A stretch of DNA of 64,000 nt from Dongia_B sp035539075 (lineage in GTDB: Bacteria > Pseudomonadota > Alphaproteobacteria > Dongiales > Dongiaceae). The stretch is from contig DATLJB010000038.1 in the NCBI GenBank assembly GCA_035539075.1, positions 19,374 through 83,373 on the forward strand, in the 5' to 3' direction. Shown here piece by piece: positions 1 to 8,872 of this stretch; within the stretch, counting starts at the first letter, position 1, and the number at the start of each line of letters is the position of its first letter. The translations under genes and the position numbers were made by a program. The notes below the pieces were generated by a model, which made no database searches, had not been told where the DNA came from, and saw only the letters and a list, made by a program, of their open reading frames with translations.

Positions 1-249
1 CTTGCCAAGCGCAATGAAGTGGATGGCGACCAGGTGCCGGTACGGCATTTCGGCGCCATCCTGGAATGGGAGAATTGGCAATCGCTCGCCGAGCGCCTGA
101 CCAAGGCCGGCATCGACTTCATCATCGAACCGCATATCCGCTTCCAGGGCCAGGTCGGCGAACAGGCCACCATGTTCTTTCTGGATCCCAGCGGCAACGC
201 GCTGGAGTTCAAATCCTTCAAGGATATGAGCCAAGTTTTCGCGACGTAA
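1..249 (+). CDS. VOC (glyoxalase-like) family protein, C-terminal part
   Basis: The reading frame is already open at base 1 and ends at TAA 247-249, so only about the last 82 residues are present. The segment ending MFFLDPSGNALEFKSF is the typical last beta-strand motif of vicinal oxygen chelate (glyoxalase/dioxygenase fold) proteins. In that motif the Glu near the end is usually a metal ligand. The substrate cannot be told from this part. The family covers glyoxalase, dioxygenase and antibiotic-resistance members. The start codon and N-terminal half lie outside the window. Confidence 0.8.
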   Translation, partial: LAKRNEVDGDQVPVRHFGAILEWENWQSLAERLTKAGIDFIIEPHIRFQGQVGEQATMFFLDPSGNALEFKSFKDMSQVFAT

Positions 250-275
250 TTATATTAATCCCTCAGGCGCCGGGC

Positions 276-293
276 GGCGGACCTCCGTCCGCC
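276..293. other. hairpin between convergent genes
   Basis: GGCGGAC, a CTCC loop and GTCCGCC form a perfect 7-bp stem between the end of the VOC gene and the end of the convergent ycgN-like gene. No T-run follows on either strand, so it is not a textbook intrinsic terminator. It may support factor-dependent termination. Confidence 0.35.
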
Positions 294-380
294 TTGGCTC
301 CGCGCCTCTTGGCGCGCGACCACCGTCGGGGCCGGAAATGATCCGGTCTGCTTGGAAAGCTGGTGGAATTTCCGAAACCG

Positions 381-818
381 TCAGGCCCAGTCGACGATGT
401 GGTTTTCCAGCGGGCCGGCCTTGCGCTCGTTGATGGCGCGGCCGCGGACCGAAATGCCCGCCTTGTGCACGGTGGAGGGATCGCCTGACACCAGCGGATG
501 CCACCATGGCAAATCGCCGCCGTCGCGTACCAGCCGATAGGCGCAGGTTTCCGGCAGCCAGTTGATCTTGCCGATATTGCGCGGCGTCAGCTTGACGCAA
601 TCGGGCACCAGATCATGGCGATGCGCATAGTCCTTGCAGCGGCAATTACGCAGATCGAGCTGGTGGCAGGCGGCATTGGTGAAAAAGAGCTCGCCGGTAT
701 CCTCATCAATCAGCTTGTTGAGACAGCATTTGCCGCAGCCGTCGCACAAGCTCTCCCATTGCGCCTGCGTCATCTGGCTGAGCTTCGTGGTCTTCCAGAA
801 AGGAAGGTCGCGTTCCAT
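381..818 (-). CDS. YcgN family cysteine-cluster protein
   Basis: This 145-residue protein matches the UPF0260/YcgN family, whose molecular function is not established. A conserved cysteine set is visible: LCDGCGKCCLNKL near residue 30, NCRCKDY near 58, DCVKLT and ETCAYR. This pattern is usually thought to bind zinc or an iron-sulfur cluster (family knowledge, not proven here). The N-terminus DLPFWKTTKL agrees with family members, so ATG 818 is preferred over an in-frame GTG two codons upstream. It lies just downstream of phaZ on the same strand with a gap of about 12 bp, so co-transcription is plausible. Confidence 0.88.
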   Translation of the reverse strand: MERDLPFWKTTKLSQMTQAQWESLCDGCGKCCLNKLIDEDTGELFFTNAACHQLDLRNCRCKDYAHRHDLVPDCVKLTPRNIGKINWLPETCAYRLVRDGGDLPWWHPLVSGDPSTVHKAGISVRGRAINERKAGPLENHIVDWA

Positions 819-830
819 CGCCACGCTGGC

Positions 831-2084
831 TCAGCCGCCCTGGCTTTGCACGAAAGCACGCCACTGCGGATAGATCTCGCCACGCCAGCGGCGGCCGTTG
901 AAGATGCCGTAATGCCCGACCGATTTCTGCAGCAGATGCCGCTTCTTGTCGGCGGCGAGATTGCGGCACAGACCATGGGCGACCTCGGTCTGGCCGGGGC
1001 CGGAAATATCGTCGAGCTCGCCTTCGATCGTCATCAGCGCCGTTTTCTCGATCGCCGCCGGCTCGACCAGCTGGCCGCGATAGCGGAAGGTGCCGTTCGG
1101 CAAGCTGTGCTCCTGGAAGACATGCCGCACGGTGTCGAGATAAAACTCTGCCGAGAGATCCATGACCGACAGATATTCATCATAGAAGCGACGATGCGCG
1201 TCGGCGCTCTCGCCATCTCCCTTCACGAGATTTTCGAAGAAGCTGAGATGCGAGCCGACATGCCGGTCGGGATTCATCGAGACGAAGCTGCCGAGCTGCA
1301 GGAAGCCTGGATAGACGCGCCGCAAGGCGCCCGGGTGCCAGAGCGGCACGGAATGAACCATGCTGTGCTCGAACCAGTCCAGCGAGTAGCGCGACGACAG
1401 TTCATTGACTTCGGTAGGATTGACGCGGGTATCGACCGGCCCGCCCATCAGTGTCACTGAGCGCGGCTGCGCCGGATCCTGTCCCGCCGCCAGCAGCGCC
1501 ACGGCCGCAAGAACCGGCGGCGAGGGCTGGCAGACGGCGATGATATGCGTCTCGCTGCCGAGATAGCGGATGAAGTCGATCACGTAATCGATATAGGTCG
1601 TGAGATCGAATTCGCCCTCCGACAGAGGCACCAGGCGGGCGTCGGACCAATCGGTGATGTAGACGTCGTTATCCGGCAAAAGCGTCTCGACCGTACCGCG
1701 CAGCAAGGTCGCGTAATGGCCCGACATCGGCGCCACCACCAGCACCTTCGCCGGCCGTTGAATGGCGTCAAGATCGGGCAGATCGCGGCGGAAATGCAGC
1801 AGGTCGCAGAACGGCTTTTGCAGCAGCACTTCCTCATGCACCTGGACTTCGATCGGCTGCCCGCCACTGCCGGCGCTGATGTTGGTATGGTGCAGGTTGA
1901 AACGTGGCTTGCGATGGCGCTTGGTCGAGCGGTCGAACATTTCGCAAATCGCTGCCGTCGCGCGGCCGGCCGTCGTGTAGGAAGCCGGAATCATCGGGTG
2001 GGTCAGTACATGCTGCCAGTAGCGGGCCGCCATGCGGGCTGGAGCTAAACTCATTAACTGGGCGTCGATCGCCTGATACAGCAT
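831..2084 (-). CDS. phaZ: intracellular polyhydroxyalkanoate depolymerase
   Basis: This 417-residue alpha/beta-hydrolase mobilises intracellular PHA storage granules. The nucleophile region IIAVCQPSPPVLAA has Cys185 in place of the usual Ser of a lipase box, as in the Ralstonia PhaZ1 family. The other triad candidates are the Asp pair at 358/359 (GELDDISGPGQ) and His391 (VGHYGIFNGRRW). Length and motif spacing are normal for the family. The start ATG has GAGG five bases upstream. No PHA synthase or phasin gene is nearby, so this is a stand-alone locus. There is no signal peptide, consistent with action on native granules in the cytoplasm. Confidence 0.93.
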   Translation of the reverse strand: MLYQAIDAQLMSLAPARMAARYWQHVLTHPMIPASYTTAGRATAAICEMFDRSTKRHRKPRFNLHHTNISAGSGGQPIEVQVHEEVLLQKPFCDLLHFRRDLPDLDAIQRPAKVLVVAPMSGHYATLLRGTVETLLPDNDVYITDWSDARLVPLSEGEFDLTTYIDYVIDFIRYLGSETHIIAVCQPSPPVLAAVALLAAGQDPAQPRSVTLMGGPVDTRVNPTEVNELSSRYSLDWFEHSMVHSVPLWHPGALRRVYPGFLQLGSFVSMNPDRHVGSHLSFFENLVKGDGESADAHRRFYDEYLSVMDLSAEFYLDTVRHVFQEHSLPNGTFRYRGQLVEPAAIEKTALMTIEGELDDISGPGQTEVAHGLCRNLAADKKRHLLQKSVGHYGIFNGRRWRGEIYPQWRAFVQSQGG

Positions 2085-2310
2085 TCAAACCTCGTCAAAT
2101 CAACGGCATGGCGCGGCGTCGCCCACCTGGGCCGGAAGCAATGCGGGAAGGCTTCAGGCGCCGCCTGTCCTCTCCCGGCATTGTCGCGTCACAACGTTAA
2201 CCGACCGTAAGCCGCAGGGTTTCGCTTCGCAATACGCAATTGGTGCAGTGCAGAAGCCCGATTCCCGCGCGGGGCGAGGTTGATTTTCCTAATAAATATA
2301 AATATTCGGC

Positions 2311-2715
2311 TTATCCGAACAGAGCGATGGAGAGTAAAGCCAGGCAGGAGAATACCATCGAGGCCATGGTCAGCCCCATGCCGATACTGCGGGCAAGCAA
2401 ATGCTCCGGTATCCGGCTGAGCCCATAAGCGTGAGAGACGCGGCCAACCAAGAGGAGGAGCCCGATCACATTGAGGACGAAGCCGCCGGCGCCTTGCAGC
2501 TCAAGCAGGCCCATCAGGATAAGGGCGAGGGGCGTGTATTCCGCGAAATTGGCATGGGCCCGCAGGCGTCGGCGCAGGTCCTCGCTGTTGCCCTCGCCGA
2601 AAGAAACCCGCGCCTGGCGGCGCCCGGCCATGGCCCGTACGCTCAAGCCCAGGAAGACGAAGGCCAGCAGGACCGCATAGACGGACGTCGTCGTCACCGG
2701 CGTCAGCACGTTCAA
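2311..2715 (-). CDS. MAPEG family membrane protein
   Basis: This 134-residue membrane protein has four hydrophobic segments. The loop RRRLRAHANFAEYTPLALI after the first segment is the hallmark of MAPEG proteins (membrane-associated eicosanoid/glutathione metabolism, YecN-like). Bacterial members include membrane glutathione transferases, but many have no assigned substrate. The start is TTG and overlaps the TGA of the upstream SCO gene (sequence TTGA), so the two are translationally coupled. The coupling does not by itself show a shared pathway. Confidence 0.85.
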   Translation of the reverse strand: MNVLTPVTTTSVYAVLLAFVFLGLSVRAMAGRRQARVSFGEGNSEDLRRRLRAHANFAEYTPLALILMGLLELQGAGGFVLNVIGLLLLVGRVSHAYGLSRIPEHLLARSIGMGLTMASMVFSCLALLSIALFG

Positions 2716-3314
2716 AGATCCTTTTTCAGCTCGGCGACGATGTCATCCGGCGTCGCTTCCGGGCCGAAATGTGCCAAATAGTGCCCGTCGCGGTCCATCA
2801 GATAAATGATCGTACTGTGATCCATGAGATAGTGCTGGGGATCCCCGCCCTCGGCCTTGGCGAAATAGACACGATAGGCATGGGCAGCGGCAGCCACCTG
2901 ATCGGGGGTACCGGTCAGCGCGCGCAGGCGCGGATGGAAGTTGCCTGCATATTCCTTCATCACCTGCTGCGTATCGCGCGCCGGATCGATGGTGATGAAG
3001 ATCGGCGTGACCTTGTCGGCATCCGCACCCAGCTTGTTGAGGGCGGCGGTGATCGTGCCCAAAGCCGTTGGACAAGCATCAGGGCAAAACGTGTAGCCGA
3101 AATAAACCAGCGTCAACTGGCCCTTGAAATCGGCGTCGGTGACGGTCTTGCCGTCCTGGTCGACCAGCGTGAAGGGGCCCCCGATGGCAACCGTGCCGAC
3201 ATCCTGCCCCGTCCCCTTTAGATAGAGCCGCCATCCGACCAGGCCCGCCAGGCCGACAATGGCAACCAGGCAGGCGATGACGAGAAAGCGGGCGAGTCCG
3301 GATCGTGGCATCAT
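2712..3314 (-). CDS. SCO1/SenC family copper chaperone
   Basis: This 200-residue thioredoxin-fold protein is anchored by an N-terminal membrane segment (residues about 9-29). It carries the copper-binding CxxxC (FCPDAC) and the distal His of MDHSTIIYLMD. SCO proteins deliver copper to the CuA site of cytochrome c oxidase or act as periplasmic thiol-disulfide factors. Two adjacent ATGs occur at the start, and AAGGAA lies about 4 bp before the first. In photosynthetic relatives the homologue senC sits beside regA. Here regBA lies about 7 kb away, so that linkage is broken. Confidence 0.93.
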   Translation of the reverse strand: MMPRSGLARFLVIACLVAIVGLAGLVGWRLYLKGTGQDVGTVAIGGPFTLVDQDGKTVTDADFKGQLTLVYFGYTFCPDACPTALGTITAALNKLGADADKVTPIFITIDPARDTQQVMKEYAGNFHPRLRALTGTPDQVAAAAHAYRVYFAKAEGGDPQHYLMDHSTIIYLMDRDGHYLAHFGPEATPDDIVAELKKDL

Positions 3315-3531
3315 CGGTTCCTTCTATCGGCACAGCATGGGACCGGCGGGCGCGCGGCCTGCTGCCGGAGATCCGCCGCAGCCTAAGGCGGTGAGCCTCG
3401 CGGCGCCAGCCGTCGCGACCGGCACGCGGGAAATTGCCGCAGCCGACTATGACGCCCTTTTCCCATGGCCGAGATGAGGCGCCAGGCCGCTTGCGCATAT
3501 GCCACGCACCGGCGCACCCGGCAAGCCCTGC

Positions 3532-4212
3532 TTAATAAGCCGAGAGCGCATTCACCAGGGAGCTGGTATTCGGATTCTGGAACTTACGCTGAATGACGAT
3601 GGCGTAGGGGCTGGAACCCTCGCCGTAATAGGCGCGATTCCAGGAATCCTTCTTGATGATACCGGCACCGTCGAAGGAGACGCCCCCGAATAGACCCGAA
3701 GTTTTGGCAAAGGTATAAACGTCGGAGCTGAAATTCGTCGTGGTGTCGGCGCCGATGCCTTTGCCGATCGGACCCGCCGCCATCGAGACATTGCCGCCCA
3801 GCTTCATCTGATTGTCCAATACGGCATCCAGAGCCTTATCACTCATGATGGTGAAAATCGCTTCGCTGAGCTGGCCGCCGACCTGGAGGCCGACGCTGCC
3901 GGAGATGAGCGTATAAAATGCCGGCTGGCTCCAGCCCTTGGCGGCATCACGCACCATCAGGACGCCCGACCCACCTTCGCCGCCGATGACGAAACCGGCC
4001 TTGAACAGGCTGGGAAAAATCATCACCGCCTTGCAATGCTTGAGATAGCCCGGCAATTCGGAAAACTCCGGCGAGGCCGTCAGTTTTTCGAAGCTGATGC
4101 GCGCTTTGTCGACCAGCTCCTGCTGATCCGTCAAGGCGAAGGCTGCGGGCGCCAGGCCACAGCTGGCAAGAGCCGTTGCAGCAACCAGGAAAGCACGTCT
4201 GTCGAGCGTCAT
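3532..4212 (-). CDS. SYLF/Ysc84-domain lipid-binding protein with Tat-like signal
   Basis: The protein has 226 residues. The start ATG 4212 is preceded by GGAGGA and begins MTLDRRAFLVAATALAS, a twin-arginine-type signal ending near APAAFA. A longer in-frame upstream extension lacks both a ribosome site and family similarity. The mature part (CKAVMIFPSLFKAGFVIGG, then SGSVGLQVGGQ and GIGADTTTNFSSDVYTFA) is a SYLF domain, named for lipid-binding proteins of the Ysc84/SH3YL1 group. Bacterial members are exported proteins of unclear role. It is likely periplasmic or membrane-associated. Confidence 0.88.
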   Translation of the reverse strand: MTLDRRAFLVAATALASCGLAPAAFALTDQQELVDKARISFEKLTASPEFSELPGYLKHCKAVMIFPSLFKAGFVIGGEGGSGVLMVRDAAKGWSQPAFYTLISGSVGLQVGGQLSEAIFTIMSDKALDAVLDNQMKLGGNVSMAAGPIGKGIGADTTTNFSSDVYTFAKTSGLFGGVSFDGAGIIKKDSWNRAYYGEGSSPYAIVIQRKFQNPNTSSLVNALSAY

Positions 4213-4522
4213 ATCATTCCTCCAGCGACTCGGGATCGCGTTTGCGGGACGACCAACGCAACAGATAGCTGTGCCCGCCATCAAGCGCAACGGGGGAAGC
4301 CGGCGATTCACGGGGATGTGCAGAAGAAACCGACGACAGGTGGCTACAGCATCTGGCGCCGGATCGGCGGGCGTTGCATCTTCATCATTCTTATCGAGCG
4401 ACGCCACAAAACCGCCGCATTGGCATTGTCGAGGCGCCATTGGGCGGAACCGCCGGCATAGGACAGTCTGCCGTCAGGAATTGCTATCCGTCCGGCCTGA
4501 AAATCGACGGCCAACGATATCC
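4213..4522. other. intergenic region, 310 bp
   Basis: This lies between the start of the SYLF gene and the end of the CobC-type phosphatase gene, both on the minus strand. It must hold the SYLF promoter, but I see no convincing -10/-35 pair, strong palindrome or terminator. Short open frames here have no start signals or recognisable similarity. Confidence 0.5.
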
Positions 4523-5167
4523 TCAGGAGCGAAGCAGATTCAGTGGATGGCGATTGACGGCGAGGATGCGCCAGGAGACGTCTCCCGCGGGGCCGCGGAT
4601 ATGGTCAAAACGGGTGATCGAGCAGGCGTCGATCGCAAAGCCGAGAGCACGCTGCGGGTCGAGCGCGAGAATGACGGCCAAGGCGGCCCGGATCGCGCCC
4701 GCATGGCTGACGGCGACAATGTCGCGGCCGGCGTGACGCTCGGTCCGGCGATGAATTGCTTGTTCCACCCTGGCAATGACATCGCGAAAGCTTTCTCCTT
4801 GCGGCGGCGCGTGTTCGGCGGGAGAGTCCCAGAATCGCCGATAGGCTTGGTCGCCGCGCGCCTCCAATTCCGCATAGGTCAGGCCCTGCCAAGTGCCGAA
4901 ATGCTGCTCGGCCAGATCAGGCTCAATTTCCGGCACGATCTCGGCCGTGCCGGTACCGGCCTGATGGAGCGCCCTTGCCGTCGTTTGTGTTCGCCGCAGA
5001 TGCGTTACCAGCCACACCGGGTCTGCGGGCAAGTGGCGCGACAGCTCAGCAAAAGCCGCAGCGTCGGAACAATCACAATCGAGATCGTCCTGGCCATAAA
5101 TTCGCCCGGGGGCGCCGATCACGGGGGCGTGGCGAATGAGCCACCAGCGCGTCACGATATGTGTCAT
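4523..5167 (-). CDS. cobC: histidine phosphatase, probable alpha-ribazole phosphatase
   Basis: This 214-residue phosphoglycerate-mutase-fold enzyme has the catalytic RHAP motif at residues 12-15, a second Arg region (THLRRTQTTARAL), Glu in LAEQHFGTWQG and the second His in VSHAGAIRAAL. The superfamily is broad. The assignment to alpha-ribazole-5'-phosphate dephosphorylation rests on context: it lies 19 bp downstream of cobS, with cobT divergent just beyond. CobT, CobC and CobS together build and attach the dimethylbenzimidazole lower ligand of cobalamin. The role is likely but not proven by motif alone. Confidence 0.82.
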   Translation of the reverse strand: MTHIVTRWWLIRHAPVIGAPGRIYGQDDLDCDCSDAAAFAELSRHLPADPVWLVTHLRRTQTTARALHQAGTGTAEIVPEIEPDLAEQHFGTWQGLTYAELEARGDQAYRRFWDSPAEHAPPQGESFRDVIARVEQAIHRRTERHAGRDIVAVSHAGAIRAALAVILALDPQRALGFAIDACSITRFDHIRGPAGDVSWRILAVNRHPLNLLRS

Positions 5168-5186
5168 TCGGCGCCCGGCTTCCCGA

Positions 5187-6200
5187 TCAGGTAAAGCTGA
5201 CGAAGTTCAGGATGACGGTGACTTCGACGAGTTGCTCGGCGGCGCCCAAGACATCGCCGGTATATCCGCCCAACTGACGATGGGCGATCTGGGCAACCAG
5301 GAAGGCGACAACAAAGGCCGCGACGGTAGCGACGAGCGCGACGCTCGGCCCCCCGACGAGCCCCGCGATCAGCACCGCCAGGGCGATGGATACATAGGTC
5401 CCCTTGAGCGGCGGCTTGCCAGCATGCACGGCAAGGCCGTTGCTGCGTGCCAAAGGATAGCTGCGCATGACGAAGGGCAGGACGCCGCGGCCCAGGGCAT
5501 GCGCGGCGATCAGCGCACTGGCAACCTGCCCCGGGACGGCAAGGTCGGCCAGAGCGGCGACCTTCATCAGATTGACAAAGACGAGCGCCAGCGTGCCATA
5601 GGTGCCGATCGTGCTGTCACGCATCACTGCCAGCTTGCGCGCCCGGTCGCCACGAACACCCAGCATGTCGGCGAAGTCCGCCAGGCCGTCGTCATGCAGC
5701 GCACCGGTCAGCATGGCGGTCGCGGCAACCGCCAGGATCGCGGACATCAGACCGGAAAGGCCGATCCATAGACCGAGAACATAGACGGCCGTCGCACCGA
5801 GGCCGATGAGGGCACCGATCACCGAGAAAAGCGCCACGGCTTCCGCCAGGGGCTGGTCGGTCGGCCGGACCGGCAATCGGGTGAAAAAGCCGAGCCCGGT
5901 TAACAGCCCCTGCCCCAATCCGTGCAGGTGATGAATAGGAATGACATCTTCGGGCGTTCCAGGTTCCGGCTCGGTCGCGCCGGCCGCAGGCTGTGCCGCC
6001 GGCTGCGCGGCCGCGCCGTCGTCGCTGGTCTGGGGGGCGGCGCCGGGGGTCGAACCGGGCGGGGTCGAACCGGGCAGATCCGCACCAGGCAGATCCGCAC
6101 TGGCGGCGGAAGAGGCGTCGGCCGACATGCCGGTGAGCGCCGGCTTCCCGGGCTCTGCCCCGGGCTTCGCGGGGTCGGAAGCGGGCTCGGATATCGTCAT
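5187..6200 (-). CDS. cobS: adenosylcobinamide-GDP ribazoletransferase with Pro/Ala-rich N-terminal extension
   Basis: This membrane enzyme joins adenosylcobinamide-GDP and alpha-ribazole in the last assembly steps of cobalamin. The CobS domain begins near residue 90 (GLGFFTRLP). It has the acidic motif GALHDDGLADFADMLGV, the segment MRDSTIGTYGTLALV and about six hydrophobic helices. It is unusual in having some 85 extra N-terminal residues rich in Ala, Pro, Gly and Ser that include a short tandem repeat. No clear ribosome site precedes ATG 6200, so the true start could be the internal ATG at 6128 or later. The gene is divergent from cobT. Confidence 0.92.
   Translation of the reverse strand: MTISEPASDPAKPGAEPGKPALTGMSADASSAASADLPGADLPGSTPPGSTPGAAPQTSDDGAAAQPAAQPAAGATEPEPGTPEDVIPIHHLHGLGQGLLTGLGFFTRLPVRPTDQPLAEAVALFSVIGALIGLGATAVYVLGLWIGLSGLMSAILAVAATAMLTGALHDDGLADFADMLGVRGDRARKLAVMRDSTIGTYGTLALVFVNLMKVAALADLAVPGQVASALIAAHALGRGVLPFVMRSYPLARSNGLAVHAGKPPLKGTYVSIALAVLIAGLVGGPSVALVATVAAFVVAFLVAQIAHRQLGGYTGDVLGAAEQLVEVTVILNFVSFT
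6047..6106 (-). repeat. cobS: 15-bp tandem repeat inside the cobS N-terminal extension
   Basis: Four 15-bp units lie head to tail at 6047-6061, 6062-6076, 6077-6091 and 6092-6106. The first two differ at one position, and the last two share GATCCGCAC with differences after it. On the coding strand they give 5-residue units of the PGADL and PGSTP type. The repeat keeps the reading frame, so copy-number change would alter linker length only. Confidence 0.8.
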
Positions 6201-6431
6201 GGCGATTATTTCATCGCACTCATGTCGCGCTGGGGCAAGTGGGGACTGCTGGGGCGGGCAAAATCCCCCCGGCCTAGCCCGGTGGGAATGCCGGGCAATC
6301 GGGCCGCCGGCCGTCGCGTTAAGGCATTTGCCTTCGCCTCCCGGCGTGTCTATCTAGGCCCGTTCGGGCGACGCCCCGCAATGGTCGGCGCCGGCGGAAC
6401 ATATTGCACCAGAACCTTTCAGGAGCCGAAG

Positions 6432-7454
6432 TTGGATCGTCAGCCCGTCGCGAGTTTCGCCGAAATCCGTCAGATCATGCGGGAAGTGCCCGGTCCAGAT
6501 CTCGAGGCCGCCAGTCAGACGGCCGCCCGCGAGGCAGTCCTGACCAAGCCGGCCGGCGCCCTGGCGCGGCTGGAGGAAATCGCGTTATGGCTGGCGACCT
6601 GGCAGGGCAAGCACCCGCCCGCCATCAACCATCCCCGCGTCGCCGTCTTCGCCGGCAATCATGGCGTTGCCGATCTCGGTGTCTCCGCCTATCCGAAGGA
6701 AGTCACCCTGCAGATGGTGCTGAACTTCCAGTCAGGCGGCGCCGCGGTCAATCAGCTCTGCAAGAACGCCGATGCCGATCTGCGCGTCTACGAGATGTGC
6801 CTCGACCAGCCGACCGCCGATTTCACCCAGGGGCCGGCGCTGACCGAGGAGGAAACCGCCCGCGCCATGGCCTATGGCATGATGGCGGTCGAGCCCGGCA
6901 TCGATCTTCTCTGCCTCGGCGAAATGGGCATTGCCAATACCACCAGCGCCTCGGCCATGGCCGCCGCGCTCTATGGCGGCAGCGGCGCTGACTGGGCGGG
7001 ACCCGGCACCGGCGTCCATGGCACGCAATTGACCCGCAAGGCCGAAGTGATCGATCTTGGCCTGAAACGCCACGCCGCCGTCTTCAATGACGGCCTGGCC
7101 ATCATGCAGTGCCTGGGCGGCCATGAACTCGCCGCCATTGCCGGCGCGGTCATCGCCGCGCGCATGGCCCGCGTTCCCGTCCTGCTCGACGGTTTCGCCT
7201 GCACGGTGGCGGCCGCCACCCTGCTGAAGCTCGACAGCCGCGCCCTAGATCACTGCCTGGTCGCGCATTGCTCGGCCGAGCCCGGCCATCGCAAATTCCT
7301 GGAAAAGATCGGCAAGAAGCCGCTGCTTGATCTTGGCATGCGGCTCGGCGAAGCTTCGGGTGCCGCTCTGGCGATCCCGCTGATTCGCGCGGCCGCCATG
7401 TGCCATAGCGGCATGGCGAGCTTCGCGGAAGCAGGCGTCAGCAACAAGGAATAG
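6432..7454 (+). CDS. cobT: nicotinate-nucleotide--dimethylbenzimidazole phosphoribosyltransferase
   Basis: CobT makes alpha-ribazole phosphate from nicotinate mononucleotide and dimethylbenzimidazole. The 340-residue product has the family motifs FAGNHGVADLGVSAYP, LGEMGIANTTSASA, GTGVHG and, near the C-terminus, MRLGEASGAALAIPL. The Glu of that last motif (about residue 307) corresponds to the catalytic base. The start is TTG 6432, chosen because AGGAG sits at 6421-6425 and the length then matches the family. The open frame extends upstream, but that part has no similarity. It is divergent from cobS across 231 bp. I could not recognise a cobalamin riboswitch there. Confidence 0.95.
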   Translation: MDRQPVASFAEIRQIMREVPGPDLEAASQTAAREAVLTKPAGALARLEEIALWLATWQGKHPPAINHPRVAVFAGNHGVADLGVSAYPKEVTLQMVLNFQSGGAAVNQLCKNADADLRVYEMCLDQPTADFTQGPALTEEETARAMAYGMMAVEPGIDLLCLGEMGIANTTSASAMAAALYGGSGADWAGPGTGVHGTQLTRKAEVIDLGLKRHAAVFNDGLAIMQCLGGHELAAIAGAVIAARMARVPVLLDGFACTVAAATLLKLDSRALDHCLVAHCSAEPGHRKFLEKIGKKPLLDLGMRLGEASGAALAIPLIRAAAMCHSGMASFAEAGVSNKE

Positions 7455-7515
7455 TCGGCAGATCTGCAGCAGCGTGGTCGCTCCACTCCCGCGCCGGATT
7501 GCCGGGAGGAAAGAG

Positions 7516-8700
7516 ATGAGCAACCCGCTGCTGCGCGCTTTCGTGCTCGACCGGCTCGGCCTGCGCGGCCCGCTCTGGTCGCCGGATGAGGCTGCTGCCG
7601 CGGCGACCGGGCTTGGCATGATCCAGATCGATTCGATCCGCGTCATGGGCCTGCGCAACCATGAGCTGGCCTGGGCGGCGCGCACCGATGCGCCGGTGAC
7701 GGCGTTCTACGATCTGCTCTATCAAAGCCGCGGCATGATAGAGACCCATTACCCGGTCTTCGCCACCCGTCGCGACTGGCTGCCCTGGTTCCTGCGCGAT
7801 TTCGGCAAGGCGATCAATGCCGACCGGCTGCGTGAGCTGAAGCCCACCATGCGCCGCATGTTGCGCCACATCGCCGAGCACGGCCCGGCCTCGCCGGCCG
7901 ATTTCGAATCGGAGCGAGTGATCGGCGGGTTCAATACCATCAAGGCCACCACCAAGGCGCTCGAATATCTCTTCTATACTGGCAAGCTGCAGATCGTCGG
8001 TCGCACGGCGCATTTCCATCGGCTGTTCGATCTGACCGAGCGGGTCGGAGCAGATCTGGTGGCGCCGGTTCCCAACTGGCGCCGTGAGAACGGCTTCTTT
8101 TTCGTGCAATCGGCCCTGGCCGTGCTGAAGCTTGCCACCGCCCAGCAACTGGCGGAACGCACCGCCCATCACATCGGCTCCTGGCGTGGCGGCGGTCTGC
8201 CGCTCGCTCGCAAGCTGGTCGCCAAGGCGGCGGACCAGGGCTTGATCGAACGCGTGCCCTTCGACGACGCCGATGAAAAGGCCGCGCATTTTGCCTTGAA
8301 GCAGGACCTGGATGCTTTCGCCGCCCGCAGCGCCTTCGCCGACGACGAGGCCCGCATCATTCCCCCGCTCGACAATCTGTTGTTCAGCCGCCGGCGCCTG
8401 ACCGAGCTTTTCAATTTTACCTACAAGTTCGAGGCCTATACGCCGCTGGATCAACGCCGCTTTTATTTCGCTTTGCCGATCCTCTATCGCGACGCGGTGG
8501 TCGGTCAGATCGACGCGAAAAAGGACGGGGCCGAGTGGCGGGTGCTCGATCTCGACATCCACGGCACGTTGCCGCCTGATGTTTTGCGCCGCGCGGTGCA
8601 TCGCCTGGCGCGGATCGCGGAAGCGGAGGAGGTCACGCTCGCAAAGCGCCTTCCCACCAAATGGCGCAAGGCCCTGGCCGGTCGCCCCGCAGCAATTTAA
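7516..8700 (+). CDS. YcaQ/AlkX-type winged-helix DNA glycosylase
   Basis: This 394-residue protein belongs to the HTH_42 family (YcaQ of E. coli, AlkX, AlkZ), whose characterised members unhook interstrand crosslinks or bulky alkyl adducts from DNA. The family's catalytic QxD motif is seen in GMIQIDSIRV near residue 36. The C-terminal core PPLDNLLFSRRRLTELF followed by YKFEAYTP is also characteristic. The start is ATG 7516 with GGGAGGAAAG upstream. An open extension before it overlaps nothing conserved. It follows cobT by about 60 bp, but no functional link is evident. Confidence 0.87.
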   Translation: MSNPLLRAFVLDRLGLRGPLWSPDEAAAAATGLGMIQIDSIRVMGLRNHELAWAARTDAPVTAFYDLLYQSRGMIETHYPVFATRRDWLPWFLRDFGKAINADRLRELKPTMRRMLRHIAEHGPASPADFESERVIGGFNTIKATTKALEYLFYTGKLQIVGRTAHFHRLFDLTERVGADLVAPVPNWRRENGFFFVQSALAVLKLATAQQLAERTAHHIGSWRGGGLPLARKLVAKAADQGLIERVPFDDADEKAAHFALKQDLDAFAARSAFADDEARIIPPLDNLLFSRRRLTELFNFTYKFEAYTPLDQRRFYFALPILYRDAVVGQIDAKKDGAEWRVLDLDIHGTLPPDVLRRAVHRLARIAEAEEVTLAKRLPTKWRKALAGRPAAI

Positions 8701-8872
8701 AGTCGGCCGCCGCACCTCTCGCTTGATCCTGATCAAGGACGGCCGCGCCATATCACAGCTATGTGATGCCGGCCTGGAATAGTGGTCGGAAGGACCACAT
8801 ATCGGAACATCCGCTGCGCTTCGACGTTGCATTGACGGCAACACAGTCAACTGACGGGAAGGATTGGCAATT

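Noticed and set aside
6201..6431. Possible cobalamin riboswitch between cobS and cobT
   Set aside because: I looked for the conserved B12-box type core and flanking stems on both strands and could not identify them. A covariance-model search would settle it.
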